The translations under genes were made by a program, and so were the position numbers. Shown one piece after another: positions 1 to 8,047 of a DNA stretch of 64,000 bases; within the stretch, counting starts at the first letter, position 1; each line of letters opens with the position of its first letter. The stretch covers positions 124,001-188,000 of the forward strand of contig NZ_FLSP01000001.1 of the NCBI RefSeq assembly GCF_900091315.1. The letters run 5' to 3'. The notes beneath the pieces were generated by a model that was given only the letters and a program-made list of their open reading frames with translations, ran no database searches and had not been told where the DNA came from. This DNA is from Streptomyces sp. DI166 (GTDB lineage: Bacteria > Actinomycetota > Actinomycetes > Streptomycetales > Streptomycetaceae).

Positions 1-736
1 CCTCGCTGACGTCGTCCATCCAGTCCAGTTCCTGGAAGCCGGAGCCGATCTGGAGCGCGCCGAGGCCCAGGGAGGCCGCGGAGCCGAACACGGTGGCGAT
101 GATCGCGAGGATGTCGATGATCCGGCCGCCGGTGCTGCCCGCGTTCTTCTCGCCGATGAGCGGGGTGAAGACGGCGCTGATGGTCTGGCGGCGGCGCCTG
201 CGGAAGGTGCTGTAGGCGATGGCGAGGCCGACCACCGCGTAGATCGCCCAGGGGTGCAGGGTCCAGTGGAAGAGGGTGGTCGCCATCGCCGTCTCCATGC
301 GTTCGCCGGAGTCGGCGGGGTCGGTGCCCGGGGGCGGGACCAGGTAGTGGGTGAGCGGCTCGCTCACGCCGTAGAACATCAGGCCGATGCCCATGCCCGC
401 GCTGAACATCATCGCGACCCAGGACACCGTGCGGAACTCGGGTTGCTCACCCTCGGCGCCGAGCGTGATACGGCCGTAGCGGCTGATCGCGAGCCAGAGG
501 GCGAAGACGACGAAGCAGGAGGCGGCGAGCATGAAGGCCCAGCCGCCGTTGTGGATCAGGCCGTTGAGCGCCTTGCTGGAGACGGACTCCAGCGAGTCGG
601 TGGCCACCGCGCCCCAGATGACGAAGGCCACGGTGATGACGGCGGTGACCCCGAACACCACCCGGTCCGTCGGCTGGTGGCTGGGAATGTCCGTGGGGCC
701 TTCCCAGCCACCCCGCTTCTTCAGGTCTTCCGTCAC
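1..736 (-). CDS. BCCT-family osmolyte transporter (N-terminal part)
   Basis: This is the first 245 residues of a betaine/choline/carnitine-type secondary transporter of the cytoplasmic membrane, a family that imports quaternary-ammonium osmoprotectants. The frame runs off the window edge, so the C-terminal half is not visible. The protein shows a hydrophobic segment at about residues 27-45 and the family motif FSAGMGIGLMFYGVSEP at about 111-127, followed by the HWTLHPW segment near residue 157. The GTG start at 734-736 is chosen because GGGAAGG lies 8 bases upstream. Substrate (choline, glycine betaine or ectoine) cannot be decided from this part. Confidence 0.9.
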   Translation of the reverse strand, partial: MTEDLKKRGGWEGPTDIPSHQPTDRVVFGVTAVITVAFVIWGAVATDSLESVSSKALNGLIHNGGWAFMLAASCFVVFALWLAISRYGRITLGAEGEQPEFRTVSWVAMMFSAGMGIGLMFYGVSEPLTHYLVPPPGTDPADSGERMETAMATTLFHWTLHPWAIYAVVGLAIAYSTFRRRRRQTISAVFTPLIGEKNAGSTGGRIIDILAIIATVFGSAASLGLGALQIGSGFQELDWMDDVSE

Positions 737-822
737 CTGCGGCACCTTCCCGTGGAGGCCGTGGATATTTCCGTTTTAGTAGCCTCTAGGACGTACCACA
801 AGTGCCGTCGTTCTCCTCCGTT

Positions 823-2070
823 TCAGCAGTCGGTGTCGGGCTGGGCGGCGGTGAGGTGGTAGGGGGCCCGCTCGTCGAGGAGCAGCGGGACGAGGGCGCG
901 CAGGGGCTGGCGGAGCGGGACGTAGGTGCCGTGTGTCCGTACGCCGTGCAGGGCGAGTTCGTCCTTGATCTCGGTGTACTGCTCCCCCGTCAGCCGGTAG
1001 CCGCAGGGTGGGTCGGACAGTGTCTCGGCGGGTTCCGGCGGGTCGTTGTCGGCGCCGCCGAGATAGACCGGTCCGGTGTCGTGCAGGCCGGTGCGGCGGG
1101 CGTCGGCGGTGGCCGCGTCGACCGTCCGGCCCCGCTCCCCCGCGAAGGTGAACAGGCCGTCGAGGGCGGAGAGTTGGGAGTCGACCCGGCGCCGGTTGTT
1201 GACCGGTGCGGGCACGCCGGTCAGGTTGTCCACGCGGCTCTCGATGAGCAGGCCGACGGTGTGCTTGATTCCGGACATGTTCCGCAGGATGCGTTCCTGC
1301 CCGTCGCCGGCGACCTGCCGGGTCGGCTCACCGGTGACGGGGTCGGTCCAGATCCCGTAGGTCCCGGTGGTGTGGCCGGCGGCCTCGGCGGCGGGGCGGA
1401 CGTACTGCTGCGACAGGGTCCGGGCCTCGGTGTGCAGGGCGGGGGCGGTGTTGGGGTTGCGGGGCCACAGGTCGAACAGGTCCTTGTCGTAGTACGGGGG
1501 TGTGGCGCCGTATTCGTGCAGGTCGTAGACGACGTCCGGGACACGGTCGCGGATCACGGCGGCGAGCGCGCGGCCCTCGGCGGTGCGCAGGGCGAGGTGG
1601 TCGCGGTTGATGTCGACACCGTCGCTGTTGCCCCGGGTGTTCGCGGCCCGGCCGTCGGGGTTGGCGGTGGGCACGACCAGCACCGTGGTGGACCTCAGCA
1701 GCCGTCGGGTCCGGGCGTCGTCGTCGAGGGCCAGGTCGCGGACGGTGGTCAGACAGGCCTCGCGGCCCGCGGGTTCGTCGCCGTGCTGGCTGCACACCAG
1801 CAGGACGGTACGGGTGGTGGGGCGGGTGCCGATGCGGACGAGTTGGAGCGGGCGGTTCTGTTTCGTGGTGCCGATCCGGGCGACCGACATGCGGTCGCTC
1901 GCCCGGTCGACGGCGGCGAGGAACGCCTGCTCCTCCGGCTGGCTGGTCCAGCGGGCGCCGCCCGACTCCTCGAAGCCGGTGCGGGGCGGGGTGTCGGCCG
2001 CCTGCGCGGGGAGCGACAGCAGGGGTGCGGTGAGGGCGGCCGCGATCAGCGCGGCAACACGGGACTTCAC
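823..2070 (-). CDS. secreted M14-family zinc carboxypeptidase
   Basis: This 415-residue protein is a secreted zinc carboxypeptidase-like enzyme of family M14. A Sec signal peptide ends near AQA at residues 22-24. Zinc ligands are visible as [10 protein letters not shown] (H and E) and, about 100 residues later, the His of YDLHEYG. The substrate-binding NPDGR and INRDH motifs lie between them, and the late Glu of LLIESR is the probable catalytic base. Its ATG overlaps the stop of the upstream Xaa-Pro peptidase gene by four bases (ATGA), so the two are translationally coupled and probably act together on extracellular peptides. The C-terminal 100 residues have no motif that I recognise. Confidence 0.88.
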   Translation of the reverse strand: MKSRVAALIAAALTAPLLSLPAQAADTPPRTGFEESGGARWTSQPEEQAFLAAVDRASDRMSVARIGTTKQNRPLQLVRIGTRPTTRTVLLVCSQHGDEPAGREACLTTVRDLALDDDARTRRLLRSTTVLVVPTANPDGRAANTRGNSDGVDINRDHLALRTAEGRALAAVIRDRVPDVVYDLHEYGATPPYYDKDLFDLWPRNPNTAPALHTEARTLSQQYVRPAAEAAGHTTGTYGIWTDPVTGEPTRQVAGDGQERILRNMSGIKHTVGLLIESRVDNLTGVPAPVNNRRRVDSQLSALDGLFTFAGERGRTVDAATADARRTGLHDTGPVYLGGADNDPPEPAETLSDPPCGYRLTGEQYTEIKDELALHGVRTHGTYVPLRQPLRALVPLLLDERAPYHLTAAQPDTDC

Positions 2071-4007
2071 GATGCCTCCGGGACACGCGGGGCGGTACGC
2101 GGATCGCGTACGCCGTCGAGGACGGCCTCGCCCGGGGCGGTCGCCGCTCCCGAGGTGGCCGCGCGGAAGGCGTGGGCGCCGCCGACCAGCGGCAGCCTGG
2201 CCGAGGTGCGGGAGAGGTCGAGCGTCAGGGTGGGCCGGGTGGACGGGGGGTCGATGAGGTCCTTGTCGGTGCCCGCGACGATCAGGGCGAGCCGGTGTCC
2301 GGCCGGGACGACGTGGTCGGTGGCCGCGAGGTCCAGGGTGACGGTGTGCGGCTTGCCCGGTGTGAGGGGTGCTCCGCCGTAGGAGGCGAGGTCGGCCCAG
2401 CCTCGGCTGACGACCGTGAAGTCGACGTCGGCGGTCTTCGCCTCGGTCTCCCGGAAGCAGGCGCTGTCACCTGCCGTACTGGCGCCCCAGCAGGTGCGTT
2501 CGGTGAGGGTGGTGATGCCCTCGCCCGCGCTCGCGTAGTCGCGAATCGTGTCGGGGCCGAGGTCCACGAGGACGGCCGAGAGGTGGGCGGAGGAGGTGCT
2601 CGGGGTGGCGGTGACGGTGACCTTCGAGGAGCCGGACAGACGCAGGTCGCGGGTGAGTGGCGCGGTGGCGAAGCCCGCCTTGTCGGGGGTGGGCCGGTCG
2701 ATGTGGGCGGCCCAGTCGGTCTCGTCGCGCGCCGGGTCGTCGGTGAAGGTCTCGGTGCCGCGGTCCCGCTTCGGACCGAGGGTGCCGACGCCGTCCTGGG
2801 GTCCTTCGGCGGGGCGCAGGGTGGTCCTCTCGGTGCCGCGCGGCGGCCAGACCTGGGAGGTGACCCACTGGTCGGGGCCGCGCTCGATGTCGGCCATCGG
2901 CTCGTCGTCGATGCCGTTGTCGTAGCCGAGGAGTTCGTGGTCGAACCAGCGGTGCAGGGTCCGGACCCAGTCGGCGCGGCGGAAGTCGAAGGGGTCGACG
3001 TGACCGGCCTGGCTGAGCCAGATCTTGCGCTCCACGCCGTTCTCGGCGAGGGCGTCCCACCACTGGCCGAAGTGCTTGGTGCGAACGTTGAGGTCCTGCA
3101 TGCCGTGCACGACGAAGACGCTGGCCTCGACGCGGTCGGCGTCCGGCACGTAGTCGCGCTCGCTCCACAGCGGTGTCCAGGCCCCGGTGCGCGGGGCGCC
3201 GTCGACGAGCCCTTGCTGGACGGCGGCGCAGCGGGAGCGGGCGTCGGGGCTCTCGACGTAGTCCGACAGCCACTCGGGGCCGGAGTCGTAGAGCGGGGCG
3301 CCCTGGGCGAAGTAGTAGTCGTACCAGGAGGAGATGGCGCCGATCGGGACGATGGTCTCCAGGCCCTCGACGCCCGTGGCGGCGACACCGTTGGCGATGG
3401 TGCCGTCGTAGCTCTTGCCGATCATCCCGGTGCGGCCGTTCGTCCAGCCGGTGGCCCTGGCGCGGGTGCTGCCGGTGCGGGTGGTGTAGGCCCGGCCGCG
3501 GCCGTTGAGCCAGTCGACGACGGCCTTGGCGGACTGGATGTCGGAGCGGCCGCCGACGTCCACGCAGCCGTCGGAGCGGTTGGTGCCGGCGAGGTCGACG
3601 CCGACGAAGGCGTAACCGCGGGGCACGAAGTAGTTGTCGTAGTACAGCGGCATCCGGACGACGTTGCCGTCGGCGTCGTACGTCTTGCGCTGGCTCTCGT
3701 TGCCCCGTCCGCAGCAGGAGTAGTAGGGGCTGGCGTCCATGATGACGGGCACCTTGCGGCCCCGCTGTGCGGGTTCGCGGGGGCGGACGATGTCGACGGC
3801 GACGCGGTCGGTGCGGCCGTCTCCGTCGCCGTCGATACGGGTGTCCACCCATACGGCCTCGCGGATGGCGGCCTCGTAGGAGTGGACGGGTTCACTCGTG
3901 CGCGGGCCCGCTTGGGCCGTGGCCGGGGTGAGAAGGGTTGCCATCAGGGCGGCCGTGGCCGCCGTCGCGAGCGGTCTCCAGATCGTGAAGCGCGTGCGTA
4001 TCGGCAT
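2067..4007 (-). CDS. secreted Xaa-Pro dipeptidyl-peptidase (S15, CocE/NonD type)
   Basis: This 646-residue protein is a secreted serine hydrolase of the X-prolyl dipeptidyl aminopeptidase (S15/CocE) type, which removes X-Pro dipeptides. An N-terminal signal peptide (positively charged start, hydrophobic core, AQA near residue 33) precedes an alpha/beta-hydrolase core. The nucleophile is Ser199 in GKSYDG. The probable catalytic Asp is in HGMQDLNV and the His in QAGHVDPF. The C-terminal third is the jelly-roll domain found in this family. I start at ATG 4005-4007 rather than at upstream in-frame codons because the signal peptide begins there. The downstream M14 peptidase gene overlaps its stop. 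Confidence 0.88.
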   Translation of the reverse strand: MPIRTRFTIWRPLATAATAALMATLLTPATAQAGPRTSEPVHSYEAAIREAVWVDTRIDGDGDGRTDRVAVDIVRPREPAQRGRKVPVIMDASPYYSCCGRGNESQRKTYDADGNVVRMPLYYDNYFVPRGYAFVGVDLAGTNRSDGCVDVGGRSDIQSAKAVVDWLNGRGRAYTTRTGSTRARATGWTNGRTGMIGKSYDGTIANGVAATGVEGLETIVPIGAISSWYDYYFAQGAPLYDSGPEWLSDYVESPDARSRCAAVQQGLVDGAPRTGAWTPLWSERDYVPDADRVEASVFVVHGMQDLNVRTKHFGQWWDALAENGVERKIWLSQAGHVDPFDFRRADWVRTLHRWFDHELLGYDNGIDDEPMADIERGPDQWVTSQVWPPRGTERTTLRPAEGPQDGVGTLGPKRDRGTETFTDDPARDETDWAAHIDRPTPDKAGFATAPLTRDLRLSGSSKVTVTATPSTSSAHLSAVLVDLGPDTIRDYASAGEGITTLTERTCWGASTAGDSACFRETEAKTADVDFTVVSRGWADLASYGGAPLTPGKPHTVTLDLAATDHVVPAGHRLALIVAGTDKDLIDPPSTRPTLTLDLSRTSARLPLVGGAHAFRAATSGAATAPGEAVLDGVRDPRTAPRVPEAS

Positions 4008-4197
4008 GCGCCGGACGGTACAGCGGTCAACTCCCGTGCAGAAGAGGGCAATCGGGCAGGGTGCGGGGCGGGTGTGTACTGCACACGCGTGTCGGCCGAA
4101 TGGCGATCGTGTGACAGCGGGGCCTGTGGACACCTGCGGGGCACAGGGAGTCAATAGGGTTCGAACAGCCTTCGGTCCCCGACGACTTGGAGCTTTC

Positions 4198-5691
4198 GTG
4201 CACCGCAGATATCTCGCGCCCGGCGCGCTCGCGGCGGCCACCGTACTGCTGGCGATCCCGGCATCGGCCGCGAGTTCCACGACCGGCGCCCCGGGCATCG
4301 GCGATCCGTACTACCCGGCCTACGGCAACGGCGGATACGACGTCGGCCACTACGACCTGCGGCTGAAGTACCAGCCCAAGACCGATCTGCTGGAGGGGAC
4401 GGCGACCCTGCTGGCCCGCACCACGCAGGATCTTTCGCGGTTCAATCTGGACTTCCTGCTCGACGTCTCGGAGGTGCGGGTCAACGGCGCCAAGGCGTCG
4501 TTCGCCACCTCCGGCGAGCACGAACTGGAGATCACCCCGAAACACCCGCTCGCCAAGGGCTCGGACATCACCGTCGTGGTCCGCTACAGCGGCGTGCCGT
4601 CGAGCAAGAGCGCGTACGGCTTCACCGGCTGGCACCGCACCCAGGACGGCGGGGTCGCGGCCAACGAACCCGAGGCGGCCTGGTGGTGGTTCCCGAGCAA
4701 CGACCACCCGCTGGACAAGGCCACCTACGACGTCTCCGTCCAGGTGCCCACCGGCACCCAGGCTATCTCCAACGGCACCCTCCAGTCGACGAGTTCACGG
4801 CTCGGCTGGACCCGCTACAACTGGCGCTCCAACAAGCCGCAGGCGACGTACCTGGCCACGCTGGCGGTCGGCAGGTTCGACATCACGACGTCGACGACGG
4901 AGAGCGGCATCCCCGTCATCAACGCCTACAGCAAGGAGCTGGGCGACAACTACAACGCCGCGCGCGCCAGCATCGAGCGGTCCGGTGAGATCACCGACTG
5001 GCTGAGCGAGTACTTCGGGCCCTACCCGTTCAACTCGGTCGGCGGCTATGTGCCCAACACCAGCACCCGGTACGCGCTGGAGACGCAGACCCGGCCGTTC
5101 TACAGCCCCGCCCGGTTCTCCAGCGGCACCAACACCTCGGTGGTCGTGCACGAGCTGGCCCACCAGTGGTACGGCGACCTGGTGTCGGTGGCCGGGTGGA
5201 AGGACATCTGGATCAACGAGGGCTTCGCCCGCTACTCCGAGTGGCTGTGGTCCGAGCACGAGGGCGAGGGCACGACCCAGGAGATCGCCGACTACGTGTA
5301 CGCCTCCCACCCGGCGGACGATCCCTTCTGGACCGTGCGGCCCGGTGACCCGGGTCCGGACAACCAGTTCCACCTCGCCGTCTACGACCGGGGCGCGCTG
5401 GCCCTGCAGGCGCTGCGCAACGAGATCGGCGACGAGGACTTCTTCGCGATTCTGAAGGGCTGGACGGCCAAGTACGCCCACGGCAACGCGACCGTGGCCG
5501 ACTTCCGCAAGTACGCGGAGCGGGTGTCCGCGCGGTCGCTGGGCCAGTTCTTCGACACCTGGCTGTACGAGCCGTCGAAGCCGGCCGCTCCGGAGGCGCG
5601 TGCGGCGTCCATCGCGCGGAAGGCGTCGGCGCCGGTGCCGCCGAAGTCGTGGAAGAAGCTGGTCGCGACGGCTGACGTGCACCAGCACTGA
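4198..5691 (+). CDS. secreted M1-family metallo-aminopeptidase
   Basis: This 497-residue protein is a gluzincin aminopeptidase of family M1, releasing N-terminal residues from peptides outside the cell. A signal peptide covers about residues 1-24. The zinc site is HELAHQWYGD at 318-327 with the third ligand Glu341 in WINEGF, the classical HExxH-18-E spacing. The exopeptidase motif is the variant ALETQTRP near 293 in place of GAMEN. The GTG start at 4198 has GGAG five bases upstream; an open frame extends further 5' but lacks these signals. It is divergent from the Xaa-Pro peptidase across 190 bases, so the three peptidases form one secreted proteolysis locus. Confidence 0.9.
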   Translation: MHRRYLAPGALAAATVLLAIPASAASSTTGAPGIGDPYYPAYGNGGYDVGHYDLRLKYQPKTDLLEGTATLLARTTQDLSRFNLDFLLDVSEVRVNGAKASFATSGEHELEITPKHPLAKGSDITVVVRYSGVPSSKSAYGFTGWHRTQDGGVAANEPEAAWWWFPSNDHPLDKATYDVSVQVPTGTQAISNGTLQSTSSRLGWTRYNWRSNKPQATYLATLAVGRFDITTSTTESGIPVINAYSKELGDNYNAARASIERSGEITDWLSEYFGPYPFNSVGGYVPNTSTRYALETQTRPFYSPARFSSGTNTSVVVHELAHQWYGDLVSVAGWKDIWINEGFARYSEWLWSEHEGEGTTQEIADYVYASHPADDPFWTVRPGDPGPDNQFHLAVYDRGALALQALRNEIGDEDFFAILKGWTAKYAHGNATVADFRKYAERVSARSLGQFFDTWLYEPSKPAAPEARAASIARKASAPVPPKSWKKLVATADVHQH

Positions 5692-5701
5692 GCCCCCTTG
5701 T

Positions 5702-5735
5702 ACCGGCCGTGGCCTCCGGCGGGGCCACGGCCGGT
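5702..5735. terminator. bidirectional hairpin terminator
   Basis: A perfect 12-bp inverted repeat (ACCGGCCGTGGC, then its complement, 10-base loop) lies between the convergent M1 peptidase and PfkB kinase genes. A short T-rich stretch follows on the + strand. It probably ends transcription from both sides. Confidence 0.75.
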
Positions 5736-5742
5736 GCTTGTT

Positions 5743-6651
5743 TCAGCGGGCGTTTCGGCGCGCCTCGGCGAGCAGGCCGTCGCGGGAGATCGCGTCCGCG
5801 CGAGTCGCCGGGACCGTGCAGGCGTGGGCGCCCGCGATCGCGCCGTACTCGGCACAGCGGGCGAGGGGTTCGCCGCTCAGGTGGCCGTAGAGGAACGCGG
5901 CGGCGAAGGCGTCTCCGGCACCGTTGGAGTCGACGACCGGGGCCGGGGGTGTGACCGTGGGGACGTGGGTCAGCTCGTCGTCGGCCAGCAGGTACGCGCC
6001 CTCGGCGCCCGCGGTGGCGACGACGGCCCGGGCACGGCCCTCGCGGGCGATGCGGCGCATGACCTTCTCCCGGTCCGCCAGGGCCGTCGTGGAGAGGAAG
6101 ACGAGGTCGGCGGCGAGGGCGAAGGGCTCGTGGTAGGGGTTCTCGCCGTCCCAGTTGTGCAGGTCGGTGGAGATCGTGACGCCGGACTCGCGGAGCAGGG
6201 GAAGGGTGTCCGCGCAGGGGTGGGTGATGGACACGTGCGCGTGTCGGCAGGCCGCGGCGAGGGCGCGGACGGTGTCCTCCGGGAACCGGTCCTCGGGGGC
6301 CGACCTGCTGATGTCGTACAGGGAGAGGCGGCGGCCGTCGGGGCCGACGAGGTTCACGGCGCGCTTGGTGCCGAGCGGTTGGGGTACGGCGGTCAGGCCG
6401 ATGCCGCGCTCCTCGTGCAGGGCGCGCACCAGGTCGCCCTCGGGGTCGTCACCGAGCAGGTCGAGGTGGTGGACGCGCAGGCCGAGCGCGGTCAGACCGA
6501 GCGCGACGAAGTCCCCGGTCTGTCCGGCGCGGGTGTGCACCCCGGACTCGATCATGTAGCTGTCGGCGTACGGCAGCGGCAGCTCGGGCACCTGGACGAT
6601 GGTGTCGACACCCGCCCCGCCCAGCACGAGTACGTCGGTGTTCCGGCTCAA
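5743..6651 (-). CDS. PfkB-family (ribokinase-like) sugar kinase
   Basis: This 302-residue cytoplasmic protein is a PfkB-family carbohydrate kinase. It carries an N-terminal GGAGVDT substrate region, the GQTGDF segment near residue 44 and the ATP-site signature DSNGAGDAFAAA near residue 240, where the Asp is the catalytic base. Its ATG overlaps the stop of the macro-domain gene by four bases, so both are made from one transcript. The sugar cannot be read from the sequence. Coupling to an ADP-ribose-binding macro domain makes ribose or an ADP-ribose breakdown product an attractive guess, but this is inference. Confidence 0.85.
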   Translation of the reverse strand: MSRNTDVLVLGGAGVDTIVQVPELPLPYADSYMIESGVHTRAGQTGDFVALGLTALGLRVHHLDLLGDDPEGDLVRALHEERGIGLTAVPQPLGTKRAVNLVGPDGRRLSLYDISRSAPEDRFPEDTVRALAAACRHAHVSITHPCADTLPLLRESGVTISTDLHNWDGENPYHEPFALAADLVFLSTTALADREKVMRRIAREGRARAVVATAGAEGAYLLADDELTHVPTVTPPAPVVDSNGAGDAFAAAFLYGHLSGEPLARCAEYGAIAGAHACTVPATRADAISRDGLLAEARRNAR

Positions 6652-7136
6652 CTTCCGCCCTCTCCATGGTCGTAGATGGTGACGGGGATGCCCCGGCGCA
6701 CCAGCCGGTCGGTGATGAGCGGCTCAACACGGGACCACTTGCCCCCGGCCAGGCCGCACCCTATCCGGGGCATGTGCACGGAGGCGCCCAGTTCGGCCGC
6801 GTGGTCCGCCAGCCGTTCCAGGGCCCGGTCGATCGCCTCGTAGCGGACGGGCACGCCCTTGCTGCCGGTGCGTATCCCTCGCTGGCCGATCATGTTGGCC
6901 ACCCACACATACGGTTCGACCTGGACCACCTGCACCGCGCCCAGGCCGAAGTCGTTGGCCGCGCGGTCGCGGTGCCAGGCGCGGTAGGCCCGCTCCGGCT
7001 CGGGCCAGCGGCGCGACAGGGCCACCACGAAGCCCTTCCCCCACCCCCCGATGTCGTTGCAGACATGAGCGATCACCTTGACGCCCTTGACCGACGGCAC
7101 GGTGGCGTCACCCCGGACGTACTCGATCTCCGACAT
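6648..7136 (-). CDS. macro-domain protein (ADP-ribose binding)
   Basis: This 162-residue protein is a single macro domain of the Appr-1-p/TARG1-like kind, which binds ADP-ribose and often hydrolyses ADP-ribosyl adducts. Visible motifs are YVRGDAT at the N-terminus, HVCNDIGGWGKGF (the Asn/Gly-rich binding loop), YVWVANMIGQRG and the phosphate loop MPRIGCGLAGG. I start at ATG 7134-7136, where the domain begins; an in-frame codon 14 residues upstream adds only low-complexity sequence. It is first in a two-gene unit with the PfkB kinase and is divergent from the MerR regulator. Confidence 0.85.
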   Translation of the reverse strand: MSEIEYVRGDATVPSVKGVKVIAHVCNDIGGWGKGFVVALSRRWPEPERAYRAWHRDRAANDFGLGAVQVVQVEPYVWVANMIGQRGIRTGSKGVPVRYEAIDRALERLADHAAELGASVHMPRIGCGLAGGKWSRVEPLITDRLVRRGIPVTIYDHGEGGS

Positions 7137-7154
7137 GACGCCACCGTAGGCGCT

Positions 7155-7265
7155 GCCACTGACAGTGGCCGCCGGCACGTCTCACGCGGTGGCACCCATC
7201 ACAGAGCGTCACGTCTCATACGGTGATCCAACCCGGTCCGAATGGTGTCACAGCATTGGTGAGAC
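7155..7265. promoter_or_regulatory. divergent promoter region with palindrome and direct repeats
   Basis: The 139-base gap between the macro-domain gene and the MerR gene holds a perfect palindrome GCCACTGACAGTGGC at 7155-7169. It also holds two near-identical 16-base direct repeats at 7176-7191 and 7210-7225 (CACGTCTCA-YR-CGGTG, 14 of 16 identical, 34 bases apart). An inverted partial copy, GGTGAGAC, lies at 7258-7265 just before the MerR start. These are plausible operators for the MerR protein on both promoters. Confidence 0.45.
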
Positions 7266-7275
7266 AGCGATACTG

Positions 7276-7995
7276 ATGAACATGACGACCGGCACCGAGG
7301 AACCCACCCTCACGATCGACGAGCTGGCCGCGCGGGCGGGGATGACGGTCCGCACGGTGCGGTTCTACGGCACCAAGGGGCTGCTCCCGCCTCCGGTGCT
7401 CGGCCCGCGCCGGGTGGGGCACTACGGCAGGGAGCACCTGGCCCGGCTGGAGCTCATCGAGGAGCTGCAGCGGCAGGGGCTGACGCTGGCTGCCGTCGAG
7501 CGGTATCTGCACCGGCTGCCGCCCGGCGTGGACGCCCAGGATCTCGCCGTCCACCGGGCCGTGGTGGCGTCCTGGGCGCCGGAGGCCGTGGAGACGGTGA
7601 CCCGCGCCGAGCTGGAGCAGCGGGCGGGGCGGGGGCTGTCCGACGAGGACGTGGAGCGGCTGGCCCGGATGGGGTTCGTCGAGTACGTCGGCCCGGACGT
7701 GCGGATCGACTCCGGGCTGCTGCGGCTGGGGGTGCGGCTGCTGGAGATGCCGCTGTCGCAGGAGGCGATCCTCGCCGCCCGCGAGGTGCTGATCGCGCAC
7801 TCCCGGGCCGCCGCCCACGAGCTGGCGCAGCTGTTCCGCGGCGAGGTCGCCGAACGCGCCGCGAGCGATGTGAAGTCGCTGTCCGCGGAGATGCAACCGC
7901 TTGTCGTGCAGGCCCTGTTGACCACGTTCCAGCGCTCGATGCAGCAGGAGCTGCGGGCCTGGGTCAAGGCGGCGGAGGGCGAGGAGCCGGAATGA
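7276..7995 (+). CDS. MerR-family transcriptional regulator
   Basis: This 239-residue protein has an N-terminal MerR winged helix-turn-helix (LTIDELAARAGMTVRTVRFY, then the wing motif RRVGHYG) at about residues 10-80. A largely helical C-terminal region of about 150 residues resembles neither a metal-binding MerR tail nor a TipAS domain. The ligand is unknown. ATG 7276 is preferred over an in-frame codon at 7165 because the HTH begins soon after; ATG 7282 is a second option. It faces the macro/PfkB pair and may control it. A strong terminator follows directly. Confidence 0.85.
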   Translation: MNMTTGTEEPTLTIDELAARAGMTVRTVRFYGTKGLLPPPVLGPRRVGHYGREHLARLELIEELQRQGLTLAAVERYLHRLPPGVDAQDLAVHRAVVASWAPEAVETVTRAELEQRAGRGLSDEDVERLARMGFVEYVGPDVRIDSGLLRLGVRLLEMPLSQEAILAAREVLIAHSRAAAHELAQLFRGEVAERAASDVKSLSAEMQPLVVQALLTTFQRSMQQELRAWVKAAEGEEPE

Positions 7996-7998
7996 CAC

Positions 7999-8033
7999 GG
8001 CGCCGGACGGGCCGCGAAGGCCCGTCCGGCGCC
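7999..8033. terminator. 15-bp hairpin terminator between convergent genes
   Basis: A perfect 15-bp stem (GGCGCCGGACGGGCC and its complement) closes a five-base GCGAA loop. It starts four bases after the MerR stop and ends just before the convergent FadB stop, so it can serve both transcripts. Confidence 0.85.
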
Positions 8034-8047
8034 CGGTCGTCGAGGGC

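Noticed and set aside
2172..4157. 661-codon open frame antisense to the Xaa-Pro peptidase
   Set aside because: It is a GC-bias shadow: Gly/Val/Ala-rich with no domain, while the opposite strand has a full catalytic triad and signal peptide. The same holds for other long antisense frames, such as 8366-10324 and 19237-21744.
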